Assembly (NCBI RefSeq): GCF_029867415.1
Contig: NC_081183.1
Span: forward strand, 31,459,806-31,523,805
Reading direction: 5' to 3'
Origin: Vicia villosa
Taxonomy: Eukaryota; Streptophyta; Magnoliopsida; Fabales; Fabaceae
DNA: 64,000 nt
The first letter of the stretch is position 1. Each line of letters opens with the position of its first letter. The notes beneath the pieces were generated by a model. It had not been told where the DNA came from, ran no database searches, and saw only the letters and a program-made list of their open reading frames with translations. A program made the translations under genes and the position numbers. This document shows, piece after piece, positions 57,548-64,000 of the stretch.

Positions 57548-59396
57548 TTTGCTTTCTGTCCTCTTTGCCGCCAAGGATATCTGCAACAGAAATTATCTTC
57601 TCCTTAGGTACCCACAATTTCTTGGGTCCTTTCTTGTTAGTTCTCCTCAAGTTCTGATTGAACTTGGGTTTAGCAAAATATTTAACAGGAGGAACAACAT
57701 GATACTTCTTATTCTGAGTTCCATGATATTTCTTAGGTTGTGTCACATGCTTCTTGGTGTGTGTTATGTGAAAACTTTGTGCATGTGATGTGTGCTTAAT
57801 ATCATGGGAGTGGCCAAATTTAAATTGGTTATACAGAGGCTTGTATGATATTTTCATATCATCCACAGATTCAAGCTTGTATGGGATTTCACCCTCATAA
57901 CCAATGCCAACTCTCTTGTTCCCAGACACAGCATATATCATAGAAGCTAGCTGACTTCTGCCAATACTTCTAGATAAGAACTTCCTGAAACTTAAATCAT
58001 ATTCTTTCAGGATATGATTCAGACTGGGAGTGGATTTTTCTGAATCAGAAGGAGATCCAACATTATTGGATAATTTTAAAACTTTTTCTTTTAATTCAGA
58101 ATTTTCCAACTCAAGCTTCTTAGTTTCAAATTCAAATTTCTTTTTCAGCTTTTTGTATTTGATACTAAGATGAGCTTTTAATTCAAGAAGCTCTGTTAGA
58201 CTGGAAACTAACTCTTCTCTAGATAGTTCAGAAAATACCTCTTCAGAATCTGATTCTGATGTAGATTCTGATCCATCATCTTCTGTCGCCATCAGCGCAA
58301 AGTTTGCCTGCTCTCCTTCAGAGTCTGATCCTGATTCTGATTCAGAATCATCCCATGTTGCCATAAGACCTTTCTTCTTATGAAACTTCTTCTTGGGATT
58401 CTCCTTCTGAAGTTTCAGACACTCATTCTTGTAATGTCCAGGCTCATTGCACTCATAGCAGACAGCCTTCTTCTTGTCAGATCTTCTGTCACCAGAAGAT
58501 TCTCCACGTTCAAATCTCTTTGAACTTCTAAAGCCTCTGAACTTCCTTTGCTTGCTCTTCTAGAGTTGGTTCACCCTTCTGGAGATCATGGATAGTTCAT
58601 CTTCTTCTTCAGATTCTGATTCTTCAGGATCTTCTTCTCTAGCCTGAAAAACGTTAGTGCATTTTTTAACATTAGATTTTAAAGCAATAGACTTACCTTT
58701 CTTCTGAGGCTCGTTTGCGTCCAGCTCAATTTCATGGTTTCTCAAGGCACTGATAAGCTCTTCCAAAGAAACTTCATTCAGATTCTTGGCAATCTTGAAT
58801 GCTGTTACCATTGGACCCCATCTTCTGGGTAAGCTTCTGATAATCTTCTTTACATGATCAGCCTTGGTGTAGCCTTTATCGAGAACTCTCAACCCAGCAG
58901 TCAGAGTTTGAAATCTTGAAAACATCTTTTCAATGTCTTCATCATCCTCCATCTTGAAGGCTTCATACTTCTGGATTAGTGCAAGAGCTTTGGTCTCCTT
59001 GACTTGAGCATTTCCTTCATGAGTCATCTTCAAGGACTCATATATGTCATGGGCCGTTTCCCTGTTAGATATCTTCTCATACTCAGCATGAGAGATAGCA
59101 TTCAGCAAAACAGTCCTGCATTTGTGATGATTTTTGAAATCTTTCTTTTGATCATCAGTCATTTCGCTTCTCGTGAGCCTTACACCAGTAGCTTTAACAG
59201 GATGTTTGTAACCATCCAACAGAAGATCCCATAGATCAGCATCCAGACCAAGAAAGTAACTTTCCAGTTTATCTTTCCAATATTCAAAGTTTTCACCATC
59301 GAATATTGGTGGTCTAGTATTACCATTGTTACCATTGTATTGCTCAGCAGAGCCAGATGTAGATGCAGTTGGATTTGATTGAGATTCACCAGCCAT
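57471..59396 (-). pseudogene. gag: Copia C gag with a single nonsense codon
   Basis: ATG 59396 (MAGESQSNPTASTSGSAEQY), 73 bp after the PBS. UBN2-like gag core (PPIFDGENFEYWKDKLESY, SRFQTLTAGLRVLDKGY, RSLPRRWGPM), basic stretch, CCHC knuckle (CYECNEPGHYKNEC), acidic and coiled parts, tail VMVPGLWVLATHDGKK ending at 57471. The only break is TAG at 58560-58562 where A has Trp; the frame before and after it is the same and open. Without this codon the gene would be about 641 aa. The stop falls before the knuckle, so the present product would lack RNA binding. Confidence 0.92.
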
Positions 59397-59468
59397 CTTT
59401 TACTGAAGCGTTTTTTTCTTCCTGAATCTTTTCTAAACACGGTTAAGTGCTTGCACCTTAGAACCGGC

Positions 59469-59480
59469 GCTCTGATACCA
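59469..59480 (-). other. Copia C primer binding site
   Basis: Minus strand TGGTATCAGAGC, the exact initiator Met-tRNA PBS, two bases from the LTR edge at 59483. Confidence 0.9.
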
Positions 59481-59482
59481 AT

Positions 59483-60702
59483 TGAAGGATAGAAAAACAC
59501 TTAGAAAGGGGGGGGGGGTTTGAATAAGTGTAGTCTAAAAACTTGAACGATAAAAACAATATGCACAGTTATTTTTATTCTGGTTCGTTGTTAACTAAAC
59601 TACTCCAGTCCACCCCCACGGAGTGATTTACCTCACCTGAGGATTTAATCCACTAATCGCAACAGATTACAATGGTTTTCCACTTAGTCCGCGACTAAGT
59701 CTTCTAGAGTATCCTGATCACAACCTGATCACTCCAGGAACAAATGCTTAGACACAAGCTAAGACTTTCTTAGAGTATCCTGACCACCACGTGATCACTC
59801 TAATTACAACTGCTTAGACATAAGCTAAGACTTCCTAGAGTATCCTGATCAACACTTGATCACTCTAGTTACTTACAAATTAATGTAATCAATTCTAAGA
59901 GTATTACAAATGCTTCTGAAAAGCTATAATCACAACAGTGATATTTCTCTTAACGTTTAAGCTTAATCTCACTAATATATTACAACAGCAATGTAGTGAG
60001 CTTTGATGAAGATGAAGTTTCTGAGCTTTGAATTGAACAACGTTTCAGCAAGTTAATATTCACAGAATTTGGTTCAGAGTTGTTAACCTTGCTTCTCATC
60101 AGAACTTCATATTTATAGGCCTTTGAGAAGATGACCGTTGGGAGCATTTAATGCTTTGCGTGTTTCGTACAGCATTGCATTTAATGTTTCACGCTTTTGT
60201 CAACTACCTCGAGCCTTGTTCACGATGTGTCTACTGATGTTGCCTTTAATAGCTTCCAACGTTCCTTTTGTCAGTCAGCGTAGCCTGCCACCTGTACTTT
60301 CTTCTGATCTGATGTTTGTGAATATAATATTTGAATATCATCATAGTCAAACAGCTTGGTGCATAGCATCTTCTTGTCTTCTGACCTTGAAGTGCTTCTG
60401 AGCGTGATACCATGAGAACTTCAGTGCTTCTGCTTCTGATCTCAAGTTCTTCTGATGCTTCCATAGACCCATGTTCTGATTCTGCCTTGACCATCTTCTG
60501 ATGTCTTGCCAGACCATGTTCTGATGTTGCATGCTGAACCTTCTGAGACAAAGCTTCTGAGCGCTGATTTGTGCATACTCTTTATATATTTCCTGAAATG
60601 GAAATTGCAATGTATTAGAGTACCACATTATCTCACACAAAATTCATATCCTTGTTATCATCAAAACTAAGAATATTGATCAGAACAAATCTTGTTCTAA
60701 CA
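59483..60702 (-). repeat. Copia C 5' LTR
   Basis: 1220 bp; a G-run of about eleven near 59508-59518; TATA-like tatttatagg at 60110-60119. About ten substitutions and small indels against the 3' LTR (for example ctccagg/cttcagg and gtttcg/gttccg). Confidence 0.92.
60110..60119 (-). promoter_or_regulatory. Copia C TATA-like box
   Basis: Minus strand cctataaata, at the same LTR position as the TATA box of copia B. Confidence 0.5.
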
Positions 60703-60848
60703 GGGTGGACTGGAGGTAGCCTAGTTAACAGTGAACCAAAATAAAATCTTGGGTTATTTATCCTTCTACTATTTTTTAGTTTTTGTTTGGGTGTTGGAAA
60801 AAGCTTTTAATCTTGAAATTCAATTCAATTCCCCCTTATTGTGTTTCA
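60703..60848 (+). repeat. Element D 3' LTR, fragment 4 of 4
   Basis: Starts with the second GGGTG and continues gactggaggtagcctagttaacag, matching the copia B LTR (ggactggagtagtttagttaac). It ends near ccccttattgtgtttca, comparable with the B end; the exact edge is uncertain. The four fragments, counting each target once, total about 1.23 kb, a normal LTR length for this group. Confidence 0.65.
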
Positions 60849-60879
60849 TTGAACCTTTAAGTATTATCATTAAGACCAA

Positions 60880-62634
60880 CAACTATTAACACATCAACAC
60901 AACATTATTAACATAAGAAATACATGGATATTTCAACTGCCCTTTTCCAATAATATTTTCCTTTGGCACCATCACTTAAAGTGTCATAGGTGCTAAAATA
61001 TGCTTTGATGTTCTTTAGATAGTTTCTCTAACTAGTCACATAAAGTATCAGTCGAATTTAGGATTGGAAAAAATTGTTGAGTACGCATGCCATACTTGAT
61101 ATAGTTGTCTGTGGTGCATAAATTTACCATATAATTTATAGTAGTAAGGACGAATGTGACCATATCGACCATGGTAATTACATACCCAAATGGGCCTAAT
61201 AGAGGCATTAGTATGTGGTAAAAGTCTTTGGTAGGTTGTTGTAACATTATACCGAACATCTTGGTTTCTTCTTTATGAGTATGAGGAATAAATACAGTCT
61301 TTAGGTTGGGCAATACGACAGTATAACCAATTCCCTTCATGTTCTTTATAGGTTTTCCCATATTTAACCTGGCTTCAAAAATATCAGTTCCAAAATTTAG
61401 TATTCACACATATTTTATCATTTCGTCAAATTCAGAGTTTAGATGCCCACCTATTTTTTCAACTCGGTAATTGTGAGCATGAGACAAGTTTTCTCTTGAA
61501 AATGGCTTCAATCATTTCCTTCTGTTTTCTAAAACTTGGGATTCTTCATTTGATTTTAGGTAAAAAAAAGTATTATATTCTTCTTTCAGGGCATCGTCAG
61601 ATAGCTCATATTTATCGCTCACATTCCCATTATCAAGAAAAGCATTATCACAAGGTAAGCATCATAATACTATTTGTTTGATCAGACTCACTTTCTTCTT
61701 GTGACTAATCATAAGAGAGAGTGCCATTGTAGATTTTTCTTTGTTTCCTTAGGATATTTAGACATTCATCTCGGATTTGTCCTAATCCTTCACATCCACG
61801 ACATTTGATCTCTTTGGCTCTAATTTGATAGCTGAAGTTTTTCTTTCACCCTCTTTTTCCATATGCTAAAAGCTACCACCTTTTAAACTTTGTTGTTGAT
61901 TTCCTTTGACATTAGAAGAGACATTGTTCTCCCAATGTTTTATCAAGTATTCTCATAACCTTGCTAAATTTCTTAGCAAATATGAAAATAGATTCAATTA
62001 AATTATCATTAATGTCACGAGCTACTTGGTGTTCTTGATAAGCAATGTCAACTTTGAATACTACATCTTTATTTTTTTTCATATTTTTCATCAATGGTCA
62101 TCTCAAAGGTGAGCAATGATCCAATTAGTTCATCAACTTTCATTGTGGATATATTTTTAGCTTTCTCAGTGGTGGTCTTCTTCTTGTCAAACCTCTTTGA
62201 CAAAGATCTTTGAAAATTCACTAATATTTTAATCCTCAAGCATCTTCAAGTTTTCATATTTAGTGGTAAGGAGTTAAAGTATTTACATACGAACTCTAAA
62301 AGTTCTCTTAAAATTCAAGAGTTTCCCATGCCTCTTTAGCGTACTAGTGAAAGTGTTAATGATCCTAAAGATACTTACATCAATTCCATCGTAAACAACA
62401 TTAAGAGCATGAAAATTCCCAAGACTATCTTCATCTTCGGAAATTGTCCAATATTTATTGAGCTTCACGGAATAACTTTAATCTTAGGAGGAGTTCATCC
62501 ATTGATGACTACTTTCCAAGTCTTGATATCGATGGACTTAAGAATGGATACAATATGGACCTTCTATTAGTCATAATTAGTACCATCAATATCGGTGGCC
62601 AATTAACAAATCCTTCTTCTTTGGTATTGTCCAT
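60880..62634 (-). pseudogene. Copia element E gag and start of pol, decayed
   Basis: Minus-strand frames resemble another legume copia gag by eye: ATG 62634 (MDNTKEEGFVNWPPI), KSIDIKTWKVVINGW, WTISEDEDSLGNFHALNVV (about 62470-62400), DNLIESIFIFAKKFSK (about 62000), a damaged knuckle CRGCEGLGQIRDEC (His replaced by Gln, about 61800-61760), GYTVVLPNLKTVFIP (about 61330), WVCNYHGRYGHIRPYYYKLYG-like sequence in a second frame (about 61200-61130), and a protease-proximal GDGAKGK-like stretch near 60970. Many frame changes and stops. It ends near 60880, beside the D LTR, so D probably inserted into E. The rest of E pol is not in the window. Confidence 0.65.
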
Positions 62635-62689
62635 CTTAAACAAAATAGAATAAATACCATGGAACACGCCCAACCAGAACATAGTGTCT

Positions 62690-62701
62690 GCTCTAATGCT
62701 A
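62690..62701 (-). other. Element E decayed primer binding site
   Basis: Minus strand TAGCATTAGAGC, four changes or fewer from the initiator Met-tRNA PBS, two bases from tgaaatt at 62704, the expected spacing. It lies about 56 bp before the gag ATG. Confidence 0.55.
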
Positions 62702-62703
62702 AC

Positions 62704-64000
62704 TGAAATTATGTTTGATAAGTAACAAGATGTCACACTCAATGTTGAAATAATGTGTGAAATAGGATGATCTGAAATAATCTGTGAACAATTAAGAAAA
62801 TAATAAATAAGAGACACACAAATTGGTTACCTAGTTTGATGCAAACGTCACCTACCTCTAGAGGGATGTAGCCCAAAGGAAAGAAAATTCGCTAATTACA
62901 AGTAGGCAATAATACAAGACAATCTCACTTAAACCCTGTTAGTTCAGTGCCCTTTTCCTAGTACTACCCATGACTTTTAACTCATGATCCCTCTAAATCA
63001 TAGATCGCCTCACTTTCACTTAAACAATCTCCCGAGTGTTAGTAAAAACCAATTGTTTAGGATGTGATAAACTTCACAAAATACAGACCAAGTACTCTAC
63101 CTATCTCTTAAATAGAATAGATTATCAAAGATAGAGTTTCACGCACAAAGCACACCACAAAGGCTCGACTGAATAAGACCCTTATTCGATGTAAAAAAAA
63201 TCTCTCTTCAAGTGTGACTTCAACAAGGTGAATGATCTCTTTCTCTAATACACCAATCCAACCATAAAACTCAATAGAGTAAACTTTTAATTAGGCCGAA
63301 TCCAGACTCCATCCAAAACTGAATCGTTTAATCAAGTTAAATCTAATTAAATTTTGTATTGAAGCAAAACCAAATAAATATTTTTCAACAAAATCTTTGC
63401 TAAACACATTAGCAAAAATAGATCTTTCAAAGTTAACTCTTTCCGAATTAAATCTGAAATAAACCTCTAAATTAAATCTAAATTTAAGCAAGCAAAAATA
63501 ATTCTTTCAAAAAAGAGCGCTAACGGATAACTGATTAAACTCAAACAAGATTTCTCAATAATATTTGAGACATCTTACTAAACATGTTGCCTAAAAAAAT
63601 ATCAATCTAACTATAATAACATAATTACTTTGTTAGCCAATTAAGTATGTAGTTGAAGTTAGTTATGGTCAGTTAGAAATTACGTTTGTGTACTTGCACC
63701 ATAATTAATAGAGCTAATTTTGAGATAAATAGATAATAGTTGCTGTCAAAGGATAAACTTATATACTTATAAACACAGTCTCATACAAATCAAAACTCTC
63801 ACAATAAGGAAGAATAAAGTGTTACATTATTATGATTGCATTATTTCCTATGACGAATATATGATCCACACCTAAGTACATCACTGCAACCAAATAAGGG
63901 AACATTACAAGAGAGAATAATTCTTACATAAACACTGTCTCCTAAACACATGTAAATGACAAACTTTAATACATTGACAACAACAAAATTTTGAGGATGG
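62704..64000 (-). repeat. Element E 5' LTR and beyond (edge not defined)
   Basis: AT-rich sequence without genes, starting TGAAATTATG after the decayed PBS. The first part (for example ggttacctagtttgatgcaaacgtcacctacctctagagg, about 62825-62865) has the look of a copia LTR leader. The other LTR is not in the window, so where the LTR ends and older flank begins cannot be set; after about 63300 I see nothing further. Confidence 0.4.

Larger units (their letters stand above)
51056..60702 (-). mobile_element. Copia element C (SIRE/Maximus type), nearly intact
   Basis: 9647 bp on the minus strand, flanked by the exact duplication GGGTG (51051-51055 and 60703-60707). LTRs of 1216 and 1220 bp differ at roughly ten positions by eye. 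PBS, gag (one nonsense codon), fully open pol, decayed accessory ORF, long 3' untranslated region. It is the closest relative of A in the window, sharing the same 3' region type. Confidence 0.95.

Noticed and set aside
1..64000. tRNA, rRNA or host single-copy genes
   Set aside because: No cloverleaf, rRNA signature or non-transposon protein family was recognised on either strand by reading; a tRNAscan or protein search would be needed to exclude small ones.

Overview
This is a plant nuclear window made almost entirely of nested transposable elements. No single-copy host gene is convincing. The families point to a legume, most likely tribe Fabeae (Pisum/Vicia/Lathyrus/Lens): a giant Ty3/gypsy Ogre element with 4.66 kb LTRs, several Ty1/copia SIRE/Maximus-type elements, and a MULE transposase remnant beside a plant-mobile-domain remnant. 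The genus is inference.

Layout. 1-3.3 kb: broken plant-mobile-domain gene (-) next to a broken Mutator-like transposase (+). 3.3-3.85 kb: 3' untranslated region of an old copia element D (+), whose 3' LTR starts at 3847. That one LTR (about 1.23 kb) is now in four pieces (3847-3884, 13216-13438, 50219-51055, 60703-60848) because three copia elements inserted into it: A (-, 3885-13215, TSD CAAAG), B (+, 13439-50218, imperfect TSD CCATT/CAATT) and C (-, 51056-60702, TSD GGGTG). Inside the gag gene of B sits the Ogre element (+, 15049-41756, TSD AAGGA). In the 3' untranslated region of Ogre sits a non-autonomous LTR element F (-, 30817-36074, TSD AAAAG). To the right of D (60.85-64 kb) is a still older copia remnant E (-) with decayed gag, start of pol, PBS and LTR. 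The insertion order is E, then D, then A/B/C, then Ogre (into B), then F (into Ogre).

Ogre is the most complete system: LTR promoter, PBS, ORF1, gag-protease, a short intron that joins protease to RT-RNaseH-integrase in frame, a structured 3' region with covarying hairpins, a 74-bp tandem array, PPT and 3' LTR. I found one difference between its LTRs by eye, so it is very young, yet the first catalytic Asp of its integrase reads Asn. Copia C is nearly intact (one nonsense codon in gag, open pol). A and B carry several lesions. In all three copia copies pol lies in the +1 frame relative to gag with a short overlap. The coding genes serve only the elements (capsid, protease, integrase, reverse transcriptase, RNase H).
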